Source: Natrinema sp. SYSU A 869
GTDB lineage: Archaea > Halobacteriota > Halobacteria > Halobacteriales > Natrialbaceae
DNA length: 64,000 bases
Reading direction: 5' to 3'
Assembly (NCBI RefSeq): GCF_019879105.1
Contig: NZ_CP082248.1
Span: 496,001 to 560,000 of the forward strand
The notes under the pieces were generated by a model, which had not been told where the DNA came from, did not search any database, and saw nothing but the letters and a program-made list of their open reading frames with translations. The position numbers and the translations under genes were made by a program. Below are positions 1 through 9,258 of this stretch, in pieces. Position 1 is the stretch's first letter. Every line of letters begins with the position of its first letter.

Positions 1-136
1 GGAAGATCAGTACGTCGAGTTGTAGTGCATCCCATATTCATTTGTTCGATACCGTTGAAAATTCCGACCGTTTTGCCAACGAGAAGGCTTATACTGGCAA
101 AGTTGAGTCTACCACTGTATGCCAAGTGAGAGAACG

Positions 137-424
137 ATGACAAATATCGTTACAGTAATCGGTCGTGGAGTGCCATCCAACTACGAAATTAGCGTCGATG
201 GTGATATCGAACCAATTGAGGCTGACTCGCTTGAGAAACCCACAGTGGTCTCGGAACATGCTGTCGAGGGGACGATCGAAACCGGAGTCCAGCGGTTCCG
301 GTTTTCTGGAGAACTGGCGAACGTGCATGTTCTCGATTGGAACGGAACCGCTGCATCCGAATCACCGAGCACACCGGAAGTCCACATCGATTACAACGTC
401 TCCGGCCGGAAGAACAACAGCTAG
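137..424 (+). CDS. Small conserved haloarchaeal protein, unknown function
   Basis: A 95-residue acidic protein with no signal peptide, membrane segment or known motif. I chose the ATG beginning MTNIVTVIG rather than the upstream ATG because the sequence then starts directly with the beta-rich core. The central part (TGVQRFRFSGELANVHV) and the C-terminal PEVHIDYNV stretch recur in a broken copy on the opposite strand near 5.2-5.4 kb, which shows this is a real, duplicated protein family. It resembles small beta-sheet proteins common on haloarchaeal plasmids. Function unknown. Confidence 0.7.
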   Translation: MTNIVTVIGRGVPSNYEISVDGDIEPIEADSLEKPTVVSEHAVEGTIETGVQRFRFSGELANVHVLDWNGTAASESPSTPEVHIDYNVSGRKNNS

Positions 425-899
425 GGGAGAGCCGACGAGACGGTATTCGCACGAACATGGAGGAAGATTCGATGTTTAAATGAGTGCAATCAATGCCACT
501 TGACGAGACGTTCGAGCACTAATTCCAGGACAAAGGGAATGATTGCAGCGGCGAGGGAGGAGACTACCGACGGAACGCCGCGCGCGAACTCCATTACTGC
601 CCCCAAACGCCTTAGCTAACCGCTCGCGTATGTGATTGATCCGACACTCCCACCGTTCGCCTTCCAAGAGGTAGTTTTTCAATACGACATTTGCGTTTGA
701 ACTCCCCTGATCTTCAACGATCTCATCCAGATTCTCGAGTAACTGTGTTTGCGAGCCGAGATACGTCGTGTACCAGAACCGCCGGCCCATTTTTGAGGTC
801 GGCGTCTCGCCGCGCACCCGAACGCCCGCACGGTTGGCGATGCACTGAACGCGTGCTTGTATCGTCTCACCGACGACGTGGTCTATTCCTCGCCGACCG
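425..899. other. Interval without an intact gene
   Basis: No intact gene is recognised. The minus strand is open from 916 to 476, and the middle of that frame (about 800-640, TQLLENLDEIVEDQGSSN) has a plausible helical composition, but both ends are arginine/cysteine-rich and look like shadow sequence. It may be a remnant of an unrecognised gene. Confidence 0.3.
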
Positions 900-1095
900 A
901 CAGGCCGCCATCGCATTCGGCATGACTGTCGACTACGACTCGCTCCAGGACGAGGGTTACGGCCTCGTATAGCACCTGGTCGAGGCCGGCATCGACGTCA
1001 AGTACAGCAACTACGAGTCGATGATACACGGGTTCTTCAACGTGGAGGCCATCATCAACCGAACCTACGACGCCGTCGAAGAACTCGCCAAATAG
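900..1095 (+). pseudogene. C-terminal remnant of an alpha/beta-hydrolase (esterase/lipase family)
   Basis: The frame reads GMTVDYDSLQDEG, an in-frame TAG at 970-972, then HLVEAGIDVKYSNYESMIHGFFN and ends EELAK-TAG. This matches the end of HSL-type esterases: the Asp of the catalytic triad in the DPLRDEG-like motif and the catalytic His in the MIHGFF motif. The internal amber codon and the absence of the nucleophile half show it is dead. Only about the last 60 codons survive. Confidence 0.75.
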
Positions 1096-1182
1096 ATACG
1101 GAAGACCTGACCGGCCGAATCCCCGGCTGGGGTACCGCGACCATCCGGACACCGAACCGGTTGGGGTCTCGATACGCGGTTT

Positions 1183-3165
1183 CTACTTACTTGTCTGGTT
1201 CCCGCTCGGCGTTTCGGACGGCACCTCAGTCGATGTGCCGGTCTGCTCGCCACCGCCGTCGCCGTAGCCGTTCAACTGGAACTCCGCCTGTGCGACGTAG
1301 CCGGTGACGCCCGCAGGGTGGGGAACCTCGTCCATCGAGGCCTCCATGATGAGCCAGAAGGTGACGCGCTTGTCCTGTATCTGCTCGCCGTCGACGTACT
1401 GGGCGGGGTGGTAGAACTCGCTTTCGACCTCCCTGTCATCTGTCCGAGTCACCTGGTCCTGGGCCGGCCCGATTTCGTCGGAGTTGGGTCGGACGACGAC
1501 GACCTCGAGGCCGCGGTTCAGCGGCACGTCGATCTGCTCGCTCCCGTCGGGGTTGGAGAACCGGACCTTCTGGCCGGATTCGCCGACGAGGTAGAACTCG
1601 CTCTCGGGGGTGAGCCACTCCTCCCCGTCGAAGACTTGCGTCTGGACGCCGCCCTCGGTCGTTCCGGGCGTCGGCTCTAGGGCCGTGAAGTGGAGGTACT
1701 GCTGGACGACGGTCTCCTCGCCCTCCCAGTCCTCGGGGACGCCGTAGTTGCGAAGCGCTTCCACCACGTAGCCTGGCCCGTGCCGGCGCCAGATGGGAAC
1801 GACGCGGCCGTCCTCGAAGAACTCGTAGGAAATGTTGTAGTTGTACGGCCCGAACTGCGCGCCGGAGTGGAAGTCGACGCTCCCGCGGCCCTGTGCCCCG
1901 GTGTGGTAATGGGTCCGGAACTGGAAGCCCGAGGGATGCCCGCGGCGTGCGGGGTAGTCTATCTTCCCGAGTTGGCCGGGACCGCCGAAGGGGATGCTGT
2001 GGACGTCCCAGAAGATGTGGTGGCCATTGATGACCGGTTCGTTGTCCGGGAAGTACCACTCTCGGGTGTTGCGACCCTCGCGCGGCGGGAGGCCATACGC
2101 CGTCGGGGTCGCCATCGCGTTCATCGTGCTGAACACGGGCTTGCCATTGTACTCGCCCCAGAAGGTCACGCCCTGGGTCTCGGGCGGTTCCCACCTGATG
2201 TTCCAGTTGTCCTGCTGGAACTGCTGTTCGGGTACCGTCTCGAACCGATGGTACCCGTTGTTGGCGGTCTTCATCGGCCGTTTCTCAACGGGGACGTTCG
2301 GGGCTTGTCCGAGGACCGATTCGTCGTTCGTGGCGGTCTCCCGCGCCATCTGCTGGACCGGATACCGGATGAAGTCGTCGATGATGTACGCCTTCAGGAA
2401 CTCGGGGTTGCCCTCCTCCCGGACGTCAAGGAATCCGGAGACGACGCTGACACTGTCCTCGTCTACCACGTAGAGGACGATAGTCGACATCTCGTAGTGC
2501 GCGAGGCCGCGGCCGCTCGTGATGCTCTCGGCCACCTTGAACATCGGCCAGAACTCATTCCCCTGCACGTACTGCTGGATCTCCTCCTGCTCGAGCATGA
2601 GCCGGCCGCGCTGGACTTCCTCCTCCGTGTACTCCTCGGTCCACTGGGCGTCGGTGGGATCGCTGATCTGCAGCGCGACGATCTCGTTCCGGCGTCGGTC
2701 GATTAAGCCGTAGATCGTCTGCCGGTCGACCGCTGTGACGTTGAACGTCCCCGATTCGAGGCTGCCGTCGACGGTGTAGTCTGTCGGCCCTTGGATGCTG
2801 ACTGCGTCAAGGTGGTTCGTCAGTGCCTCATAGCTGATGAAGTGTGCGATCCAGTTGCTCGCGACGCGGTTGACCTCTGGATCGCGCAACAGCGTCTGTA
2901 TCGCCTCTTTCCGGCGGTGGACGTTGATTATCTCATAGTTCTCCTCGTGGAAGTCTCGTGGGCCGACCCGTTCGGCTGTGTCGATACGCTGCTGTGCGTC
3001 CGGTAGTTGCGGTTGCTCATCGGTGGTGATGACCTTGTCGTCGCCCTGACCGTTCTCCTGTGCCGTCACTGTCGGCAACACGCTCGCCGCGCCGGTGGCC
3101 GCCACTCCCTTGAGTACGCTTCGTCTGAACCATTCCGGCCATTGTGGATTGCTATCATCCGACAT
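1183..3165 (-). CDS. Tat-exported protein resembling copper amine oxidase
   Basis: A 660-residue protein with a twin-arginine signal (WFRRSVLKG, residues 12-20, then an alanine-rich h-region), so it is probably exported folded, as expected if it binds a cofactor. The ATG at 3165 is preferred over the one six codons upstream because it places the RR motif near the N-terminus. Residues about 90-200 look like the N-terminal domains of copper amine oxidases. Around residue 443 the segment GPYNYNISYEFFEDG resembles the N-Y-D/E site whose tyrosine becomes topaquinone. I cannot place the three copper histidines with confidence. The C-terminus ends in a Thr/Ser/Glu-rich tail. The family call is by pattern only; a non-catalytic relative is possible. 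Confidence 0.5.
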   Translation of the reverse strand: MSDDSNPQWPEWFRRSVLKGVAATGAASVLPTVTAQENGQGDDKVITTDEQPQLPDAQQRIDTAERVGPRDFHEENYEIINVHRRKEAIQTLLRDPEVNRVASNWIAHFISYEALTNHLDAVSIQGPTDYTVDGSLESGTFNVTAVDRQTIYGLIDRRRNEIVALQISDPTDAQWTEEYTEEEVQRGRLMLEQEEIQQYVQGNEFWPMFKVAESITSGRGLAHYEMSTIVLYVVDEDSVSVVSGFLDVREEGNPEFLKAYIIDDFIRYPVQQMARETATNDESVLGQAPNVPVEKRPMKTANNGYHRFETVPEQQFQQDNWNIRWEPPETQGVTFWGEYNGKPVFSTMNAMATPTAYGLPPREGRNTREWYFPDNEPVINGHHIFWDVHSIPFGGPGQLGKIDYPARRGHPSGFQFRTHYHTGAQGRGSVDFHSGAQFGPYNYNISYEFFEDGRVVPIWRRHGPGYVVEALRNYGVPEDWEGEETVVQQYLHFTALEPTPGTTEGGVQTQVFDGEEWLTPESEFYLVGESGQKVRFSNPDGSEQIDVPLNRGLEVVVVRPNSDEIGPAQDQVTRTDDREVESEFYHPAQYVDGEQIQDKRVTFWLIMEASMDEVPHPAGVTGYVAQAEFQLNGYGDGGGEQTGTSTEVPSETPSGNQTSK

Positions 3166-3515
3166 GCCCAGAAAAATACACACTAGCGTACAACAAATAG
3201 CTATCTATTGCGATGGATAATTAATAAATCATTAATTAATGGAATGGTTTTCAATCTATATGGCCGAGTAATCCAATAGATTGTTACTTCTCAAACCGAC
3301 TCAACCAGACAGTGTCCTTTTATCGAATACTGAATAGCACCTTCTGAGCGGGGATGAAGCAACGCCGATTCTGCAGTCACTCGCGTCAGCAGTTCACAGG
3401 CATCTTCAGCTGTGGCACCTCACCAAACCACTGCTATTCAACAGAGCACTTATAACTGAAACCGAATCTCCCCCTGTAGTGTGTCCGGCGGAGGATTGCT
3501 CCAGGGAGCTAAATC
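3166..3515. other. AT-rich intergenic region
   Basis: No coding signal. The stretch just upstream of the exported protein (about 3185-3265) is very AT-rich and should hold its promoter on the minus strand. No further structure seen. Confidence 0.5.
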
Positions 3516-5125
3516 CTACGTTGTTCTATGAGAAAGTATCTGCTGCTCGAGCGGTGGGCCCATCTGCACCGCCCGGTTGTTTCTGGCAGATCCTATCGCT
3601 GTGAGCGCAGCTGCTAGTCGTAGCCACGGACCAACTCGGTGGTGATCGAGTAATCCTTGGGGGTCCGGCGGCCAGAACAGCACACCACCGAGTGGATCGT
3701 CAGGATCACCGTATCGCTCTGGCGGGAGGATTGTCTCGAGAAATGCGTCGGCGGCGTCGAGGAGCGTCTGATTCTCCTCGAGGACAGTTGGAACAACGGG
3801 ATCGCGGCGTTCGGAAGTAGTCTGGAACGATAGAGCTAGGCGGTATCCAGTCTCGTCAACCCGGATGAGATCGAACGCCTCGAGCCGGTTGCGATAGTTC
3901 CGGATGGTCCGTGCTGAGACGCCCGCTCGGTCGGCGAGGTCACGCTGTGACAGGCGGTTTTCGGCTGTGAGAAGCGTCTGAACGATTCGGCCAACTGTCG
4001 GTGGCAGATCGGCGAGCAACTGCTTAGGGTCGAGCGTTCCCAACGCATAGCGGAGTTCGTCTGGCCGGAGCTCTCGGCTCTCGTCTTCGGTGGCGAGTTG
4101 GTACAGTGCTCGAGCAGCAGCGTACGGCGAGCTGACTAACGCCTGTAGTAACGAGATACTGTCTCGAGTCGGTCGGAGGTTCTTGGCCTGCAGGATCCGC
4201 GTCGCAGCCATCGCGTAACCCGTTCGATCGACCGTCGAGAGAAGAGACATGGACAGCGAATTCGGGAGCGTCATCAGCGACCGCTGCTGGCCTCTCGAGT
4301 GCTTCCTCAAGGTATGGGTGAAGACGATGGACATCCTCACCGCGAACGACGACAGAGCCAATGAGCGTCCCCAGCGGGTTATCTGCATCAACAGTCGGTG
4401 TGAGTGCGGTGCGACGCTTTTCCTCGCGAGACTCGAACAGCTGTCGGTACGCGGCAAACACACCGTATTTCCCCTGAATCGCGACCGAAATACTGATCGA
4501 GGTTGCGAGCTCGTCTAGCGCATCGGTTTCGAGTCCCGACGGGACGCAAAGCTCTCGAACGATATCGATTTCGAGGGCATCGAATAGATGGATGATCGAG
4601 CCAGCAAGCCCGTGAGCGGAGCGAATAATCTCGCTGCGGAAGCGGTTGCGATCCTCGTACTCACCGGCTGCGAGTTTTGCGGTAAGATCCTCGAGGCTGG
4701 TGCCCCACTCGATGAACGCCTCACGAAGCATCTCGGAATCCTCGAGTGCTTCATCGGAAAGTGCACCGATACAACGAGCGTCCCGCAAGATTGCCGGCGG
4801 ATCTTCTAATGACTCGAGACGGTTGTCGGTGAGCACTCGGTTGAGCAACCGCGGCGAGGCTAACGCTGTTGCGAGACTCACCACATACTGGAGGGGCCCA
4901 CTTGCCCGAACGGCAACGACGGTTTCCTTGCAATCAGCGTTGAAGCTGACGTATCGAGTATGGTCAGGACCGTCCGTACGGTCCTCGAACGGGGCCTCAA
5001 CAAGGGTGATCCCGCCGTCCTCTCCACAGCCAGCGGCGGCGGCATGCCCTGGACGGTCGAGGTAGGCTGTCCGGTAGGGGTCACTGTCCCCGCCGCCGTC
5101 ATCCCCCTCCCCTCTAACCGGTCAT
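3516..5125 (-). pseudogene. HTH transcriptional regulator, broken by two frameshifts
   Basis: Reading on the minus strand, a first frame (about 5115 to 4230) runs from GEGDDGGGDSDPYRTAYLD through KETVVAVRASGPLQYVVSL to PEFAVHVSSLDG. Coding similarity then jumps to another frame that starts MSLLSTVDRTGYAMAATRIL and continues to the stop at 3516. The second part holds a clear winged HTH (SQRDLADRAGVSARTIRNYR). The first part has no start codon in frame; ATGACCGG lies one base out of frame at its upstream end, suggesting a second indel. Intact, it would be about 530 residues. Family unrecognised, probably a haloarchaeal plasmid regulator. Confidence 0.65.
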
Positions 5126-5221
5126 CTCTCCTGGACGCTGCAAAGGCCATGTAACATGACCGGCGGACTTTCAGTGAAGGCTCTCCAAAGTTTTTAACTC
5201 TATACTATCAGAGACTGCCGG

Positions 5222-5420
5222 TTAGTTTCTGCCGCTCCGGGCGGGAACGCCGTAGTCGATGTGGACTTCGGCGTGTTCGGCGACTCCGGCGCGGCAACAC
5301 TATTCCAATCAACAACATTGACGTTCGCCATTTCGCCGGAGAACCGGAACCGCATCACGCCGGTTTCGACGGCACCTTCGGCGGAGTGATCTGTGACAAC
5401 GGTTGCTTCCTCGAGCGCGA
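5222..5420 (-). pseudogene. Broken copy of the small protein encoded at 137-424
   Basis: The minus strand reads VVTDHSAEGAVETGVMRFRF and NVNVVDWNSVAAPESPNTP, then needs a one-base shift to continue as EVHIDYGVPARSGRN and stop. This parallels the intact protein segment by segment. It lacks the N-terminal third and carries a frameshift. Confidence 0.7.
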
Positions 5421-5490
5421 CGACCTCACGCTCGAGCAGCGCCGGGAGATTGCCGAGACGCTTTCGACTCGAGCAGGGCTTTCGAAGTCA
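5398..5490 (+). pseudogene. Fragment related to the ORF at 14780-15040
   Basis: The frame reads LERDDLTLEQRREIAETLST, nearly identical to residues about 52-72 of the protein at 14780-15040. Only this C-terminal segment remains, abutting the broken gene on the other strand, so the junction at about 5.4 kb is a recombination scar. Confidence 0.7.
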
Positions 5491-5556
5491 CTACTGAGAC
5501 AGCCGTTGAGACCGACTAATAAGAGATCGAATTTTAGCTCCAGGGCTCAAAGCGGG

Positions 5557-5823
5557 TCACACTGCGGTTTTCTCAGGGTCGAGGGTTGCTACACGATTCT
5601 CGATATCCACGTCGCCTGTACTATCGACAGTCACCGTGTAGCCTTTGTAGACGAATTCTACTTTGGATGGATTCCTATCGGAGTTGCTTGCTTCATAGAG
5701 TGAGTCAAGTGCGTCCGTGTTGATCGCGTAGTGGATCGGTGGGTTGAGCTCTTCGGGTTGGACTCCTTCACGTTCGGCGACTTTGTCTACAATCTTCAGA
5801 CTGAGTGATTGATTGGGTTGCAC
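5557..5823 (-). CDS. HalOD1 output-domain protein
   Basis: An 88-residue protein that is entirely one HalOD1 domain: SLKIVDKVAEREGVQPEELN, PPIHYAINTDALDSLY, then VEFVYKGYTVTVDSTGDVDI. HalOD1 is a haloarchaeal output domain found alone or behind response-regulator receivers; its biochemical role is not established. No partner receiver gene is adjacent. A second, broken HalOD1 gene lies at 10737-10990. Confidence 0.8.
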   Translation of the reverse strand: MQPNQSLSLKIVDKVAEREGVQPEELNPPIHYAINTDALDSLYEASNSDRNPSKVEFVYKGYTVTVDSTGDVDIENRVATLDPEKTAV

Positions 5824-5962
5824 AATCTCCGATGTCAGGAACTAACACATAAAACCAGACGTTCCTCTAATGACGTGCGTCAGACATCGGCCTCTGAACA
5901 GTTTCCTGACATATTCTGAGGAGGAGAGAAATGAGTGATTAGGGTCGAAGAGAATCACTTAT

Positions 5963-6321
5963 TCAGAAGATAGTGTCAATCGAGATTTTCGCTTGCTCGG
6001 TTCCACGGCGATCACCGCTACCGTACCACCGGAGCAGTGGTAACTCGCTCGAATAGACCATTTTGTCAGGTAGGATTGTGCAGTCCGGTCGTCCATGTGA
6101 CCGGTAGACGACGAAACAGTACCAGCCGTCGTGCCGCCGGAGTTTCTCGTGGCACTCGCGGTAGACCTTCTAGTTACCGGGCTGTCGTTGGAATGCTCGT
6201 GCATTGTTGATTTGATCTCGACGGCGAATACCTCAAGCACCGCCATATCGAAAACAAGCAGGCGGTGACGGTTCGCGACAACTGGCCCGACTAACGTGCG
6301 ACCATTGTGATACAGTAGCAC
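5963..6321 (-). pseudogene. Nuclease-like plasmid protein, frameshifted
   Basis: One frame gives VVANRHRLLVFDMAVLEVFA followed by VEIKSTMHEHSNDSPVTR. The reading then continues after a one-base shift as KVYRECHEKLRRHDGWYCFV and VYRSHGRPDCTILPDKMVYS to a stop at 5963. The D...EVFAVEIKST pattern is that of PD-(D/E)XK nucleases and resolvase-like proteins (acidic residue, then E-x-K). The nuclease assignment is an inference from this motif. The frameshift near 6175 should abolish function. Confidence 0.5.
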
Positions 6322-6456
6322 TCCTTGAAGATGTATCGCTCTTAGAGAGTGGAGGACGCTCAGAATCCACAGGGTCCAGCACGGCCGGATAATTGGCTAG
6401 CCAAGCAATTGCCTCCGCCCGATATCCTTTCGAATATGGATATGATATGAATACGT

Positions 6457-6726
6457 ATGGGCGAGATAAAGAAACGACGTGTTGGCGACCGCGGGCAGAT
6501 CACTCTTCCAAAGGAACTGCGCGAAGAATTTGACATTAGCGGCGGTGGCGAGATAGAAATCCGCAAAGAGTCGGGGAAAATCGTTATCGAGAAACCGATC
6601 ACTCAAGACGATCTAGCGGCCGGGTATCGTGCGCGAGCCGATCAGCTTCGAGACCTCCATGAGGAGATGGATAGCGTTTCGCAAGAGGCCGACGAGTATC
6701 TCGGTGACGTCCCGAAGTGGGAATAG
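6457..6726 (+). CDS. AbrB/SpoVT-type antitoxin (VapB/MazE-like)
   Basis: An 89-residue protein with an N-terminal swapped-hairpin AbrB domain (KKRRVGDRGQITLPKELREE, residues 5-24) that binds DNA, and a C-terminal helical tail rich in acidic residues that would wrap the toxin. The stop codon touches the start of the next gene (TAGATG), a two-gene operon. AT-rich sequence with TATA-like stretches lies within 30 bases upstream, suggesting a near-leaderless transcript. Antitoxins of this type repress their own promoter. It is intact although its partner toxin is frameshifted. Confidence 0.85.
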   Translation: MGEIKKRRVGDRGQITLPKELREEFDISGGGEIEIRKESGKIVIEKPITQDDLAAGYRARADQLRDLHEEMDSVSQEADEYLGDVPKWE

Positions 6727-7082
6727 ATGGAGGTGCGCCGGGAAGACATTGTGATCGTTGAGCTTGACTTGACGAAAGGATCGGAGCAGCGGGGGACGCG
6801 ACCATGTCTCGTCGTCCAGAATAACGTCGGGAACGAAAACGCACCCACAACGATCATCGTCCCGTTCACGACGTCGGTTGATGACGATTTGTATCCGTTG
6901 AAGTGCTCATAACGGCCGATGAAAGCCACCTTCGCGAGGACTCCGTCGCGATGTGCAGTCAGATCCGAACTGTGTCGATCGAACACCGGATCAAAAACGT
7001 CGTCGGATCTATCCCCGATGAGCGGATGAATGAGGTTGATAGCGCACTCGAGTATAGCCTTGGGTTGCGCGGCTCGTGGTAG
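6727..7082 (+). pseudogene. MazF/PemK-type toxin, frameshifted
   Basis: Starts MEVRREDIVIVELDLTKGSE with the typical QRGTRPCLVVQNNVGN segment of MazF ribonucleases (RP..VVQN...N). After VDDDLYP the frame ends at a TAA (6910-6912). One base out, the homologous sequence continues as EVLITADESHLREDSVAMCS, QIRTVSIEHRIKNVVGSIPD and ends at TAG 7080-7082. A single missing base in TCCGTTGAAG thus kills the toxin. The intact product would be about 118 residues, normal for the family. Confidence 0.85.
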
Positions 7083-7373
7083 TTTCCCGGACAAGTAAAC
7101 TACTCCGCCCTACTCGTCGTCTTTGGCGGCTCCTGAGAGTGGGACTTCCTGACTAACGCAACCGAGCAGGCCCTTCATTCTCGTCTTTTGCGTGGGTGGC
7201 TGTTCTGGTGCGTCGTTTCCAGCCCACTCCACCGCTTCCCACCCACCTCCAGGTCCCAGGCTGCTCACTGCGCTTACCTTGCTCCCATCGGTCGCTGCGT
7301 TCGCTCGTTGTGCTGCCAGGCTTTCCTTGTTGGTTCTCGTTCACGCTTTGGACGTCCGTTCTCTGAATAGCCG
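7083..7373. other. Interval without a gene
   Basis: No convincing gene. The long open frames here are serine/arginine-rich shadows. The sequence leads into the hairpin leader at 7374. Confidence 0.5.
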
Positions 7374-7406
7374 GTGGCGTTGTTCGCTCCCCGAAAGGGG
7401 TAGAGG
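7374..7406 (+). promoter_or_regulatory. Hairpin leader element, copy 1
   Basis: GTGGCGTTGTTCGCT followed by CCCC-GAAA-GGGG (7389-7400) and TAGAGG, 11 bases before an ATG. The loop is a GNRA-type tetraloop if transcribed. It shares layout and sequence with eight other leaders in this block. Confidence 0.65.
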
Positions 7407-7417
7407 AATCAAAGACG

Positions 7418-7639
7418 ATGCAAACTGCCAGCCGGATCACGAACCCACTCGCCGTTGAGTTCACTACCGAGTCCGATTCGACCGTTGAGCATTCCCGCTT
7501 AGACGTATTCGACGCGCCTGAGCACACTAACACGAGCTGTAACTACTGCGGAAAGTTCGGGCTCGTTCCGACCCAGAGCTGTGAAACTGTCTGTGATCTT
7601 GGCGTTCAACTGATCTGCTCCGACTGCGAGAGCGCGTAA
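7418..7639 (+). CDS. Small zinc-finger protein
   Basis: A 73-residue protein whose C-terminal half holds CNYCGKFG, then two further cysteines (SCETVC) and a final CSDC, a zinc-ribbon arrangement. The N-terminal half is acidic and polar. First gene of the block of small metal-binding proteins and directly preceded by a hairpin leader. Such proteins occur widely on haloarchaeal plasmids; the role is unknown. Confidence 0.7.
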   Translation: MQTASRITNPLAVEFTTESDSTVEHSRLDVFDAPEHTNTSCNYCGKFGLVPTQSCETVCDLGVQLICSDCESA

Positions 7640-7681
7640 CTCGACACGATCGACCAGTCTAACGGTAGTTACACCTGCCCT

Positions 7682-8029
7682 ATGTCAATATCATCATCAG
7701 CACATCCGCTTGAGCGACTTGAACCGACCCAGCGGACGCTCCGACGCGCCCAGTACGAAGCCTTCGAGTTCGAACTTGTCGCGCAGGGCGTCCTTGTTCG
7801 CAACGCCAGCCATGCAAAGCCCGAGGACCACGAGTATCTGGTCACGATCAAGGACGGCTTGCCGCACAGCTGTCCGTGTCCAGCAGACGAACACTACCAA
7901 GGTGCATGCAAACATCGGGTTGCAGTCGCGATCCGAACGTCCGTTCTCGAGGCTGCACGCAACGCACAGCGGATTCGCGAACTCGAGGCCTGTGGGTTGC
8001 AGGCCACAGCGAATCCACCAGCGCCGTGA
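7682..8029 (+). CDS. SWIM zinc-finger protein
   Basis: A 115-residue protein with a SWIM motif: CPCPADEHYQGACKH gives C-x-C-x(n)-C-x-H. SWIM domains bind nucleic acid or protein; in haloarchaea they often stand alone as small plasmid-encoded proteins. The sequence before the motif (DHEYLVTIKDGLPHS) is the usual beta-strand pair. The stop codon lies on the first arm of a 13-bp inverted repeat. Confidence 0.8.
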   Translation: MSISSSAHPLERLEPTQRTLRRAQYEAFEFELVAQGVLVRNASHAKPEDHEYLVTIKDGLPHSCPCPADEHYQGACKHRVAVAIRTSVLEAARNAQRIRELEACGLQATANPPAP

Positions 8030-8072
8030 GTTACCCCACGGGCAGAGATGACTCTAAATCGTGGGGTAACTC
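8028..8072. repeat. 13-bp perfect inverted repeat with 19-base spacer
   Basis: GAGTTACCCCACG (8028-8040) and CGTGGGGTAACTC (8060-8072) are exact reverse complements. The repeat overlaps the end of the SWIM gene and precedes the next leader. It could be a transcript-end hairpin or the footprint of a hairpin-recognising element; no T-tract follows. Confidence 0.8.
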
Positions 8073-8110
8073 TGTCAGAGTCGACCAGCATCCGCACGAA
8101 CGTATCGCAC

Positions 8111-8144
8111 GTGGTGTTGTTGCACCCTCGAGAGGGATGGAGGG
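8111..8144 (+). promoter_or_regulatory. Hairpin leader element, copy 2
   Basis: GTGGTGTTGTTGCA, then CCCT-CGAG-AGGG (8125-8136) and ATGGAGGG, with an ATG exactly 8 bases later. The GGAGG-like 3' part is at Shine-Dalgarno distance. Confidence 0.7.
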
Positions 8145-8152
8145 TATCACAG

Positions 8153-8797
8153 ATGTCACGAGCAGACGAGACGGCAGCACAGCCAACGGAAACACCCGAT
8201 GAAGCGCAGTCAACCGACTGCACGACGCCGCTTCCACGACGGTTCCTCGCGACTGCCAGTGGGCCGGTCACTCGGATCACTGACCATAGTGACAAGACGA
8301 CTGAGCGTGTTCGCGCCGACATCTCAATCGAGTACTCGATCGAGACGCTCGAAGAGTTCGCCACGTTCTGGGGCTTCCGCGATTACCGCAGCTGGAAGCG
8401 AGCGGCTCTCGAGGCTCTCCTCGAGAGACAGGAACCCGACGCTGTGACGTACGCCGTCGACGAGGATGACCTCGAAGAATGGGACATCACGGTCGACGGA
8501 CGTGTCGAGGCATTTGCGGGACTCGTCGAGACGATGGCCGACTACACAGGACGAGATCCTTCTTGGCGAGATGCAATCCCTCATCAGATTGCAGCTCGGA
8601 TCAACGGTCTCACCGATGGTCGCCAGACGACTGACGACGTTCTCACGGAGTTTGCTGACGAGCTGCACCGTGCAGAGCTGTGGGGGCTTGGAGCACACCT
8701 TGCGCTCCTGAACGTCAGACACGCCCACCACGAGCCGATTGAACAGCAGGCCGCAACGCTTGCTCGCACTCTCAGTGACGACGAGGTGAGCCGATGA
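8153..8797 (+). CDS. Uncharacterised plasmid protein
   Basis: A 214-residue acidic protein; the ATG after the hairpin leader is chosen over a start 35 codons upstream because that extension crosses the leader. A polar N-terminal 45 residues lead to a helical domain with RADISIEYSIETLEEFATFW and a conserved-looking GLGAHLALLNVRHAHHEP near the C-terminus. No family recognised. First of four genes joined by ATGA overlaps, so they are cotranscribed. Confidence 0.7.
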   Translation: MSRADETAAQPTETPDEAQSTDCTTPLPRRFLATASGPVTRITDHSDKTTERVRADISIEYSIETLEEFATFWGFRDYRSWKRAALEALLERQEPDAVTYAVDEDDLEEWDITVDGRVEAFAGLVETMADYTGRDPSWRDAIPHQIAARINGLTDGRQTTDDVLTEFADELHRAELWGLGAHLALLNVRHAHHEPIEQQAATLARTLSDDEVSR

Positions 8798-9258
8798 GCG
8801 AACAGTCGATCAAACTTGGTGACGTCTGCTTGGATCTCGCACAGGGGCGGCCAGTCCACGTGGTTGCAGATACTGGCCAGACAGTCGCCGAGTGGTCTGA
8901 AGCAAACAACTACGATCTGCTCGATAATTACGGGAACTCACGATTCGACACAACCAACGACGATCGTGTGTTCGATGTCGTCTACTGTTCAAATCTGAAG
9001 TCCAGGCCCTCGAAAACCTACGCGTATCCCGAGTCACGGCTTGGTCGCATCGAAAGTGAAGCAGCTGATGCCGGTCGCCAGGTCGCCGATCGTGTGGTCG
9101 TCACTGTTCTTGAAGAGCTGTTCGAACGAGCAGCCACGGACGACGATGGAGCCGTGGCTGTCCTCGAGCGCTATGCCACCGACGTCGGATATGCGGACGA
9201 GGCTGCTGAAGCGCGCGAACTGGCTGAGATCGACCGGATCATCGGAGGTGAGGTCTGA
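8794..9258 (+). CDS. Uncharacterised plasmid protein
   Basis: A 154-residue protein that overlaps the previous gene by ATGA. The first 80 residues form an alternating strand/turn region (GRPVHVVADTGQTVAEW, RVFDVVYCSNLKSRPSKTYA) that looks like a small beta barrel; the remainder is helical and acidic. No known motif. Second gene of the four-gene operon. Confidence 0.65.
   Translation: MSEQSIKLGDVCLDLAQGRPVHVVADTGQTVAEWSEANNYDLLDNYGNSRFDTTNDDRVFDVVYCSNLKSRPSKTYAYPESRLGRIESEAADAGRQVADRVVVTVLEELFERAATDDDGAVAVLERYATDVGYADEAAEARELAEIDRIIGGEV

Noticed and set aside
1690-2706. Long plus-strand open frame of 338 codons
   Set aside because: It is antisense to the exported amine-oxidase-like protein; composition follows the high GC third positions of the real gene and there is no recognisable domain.
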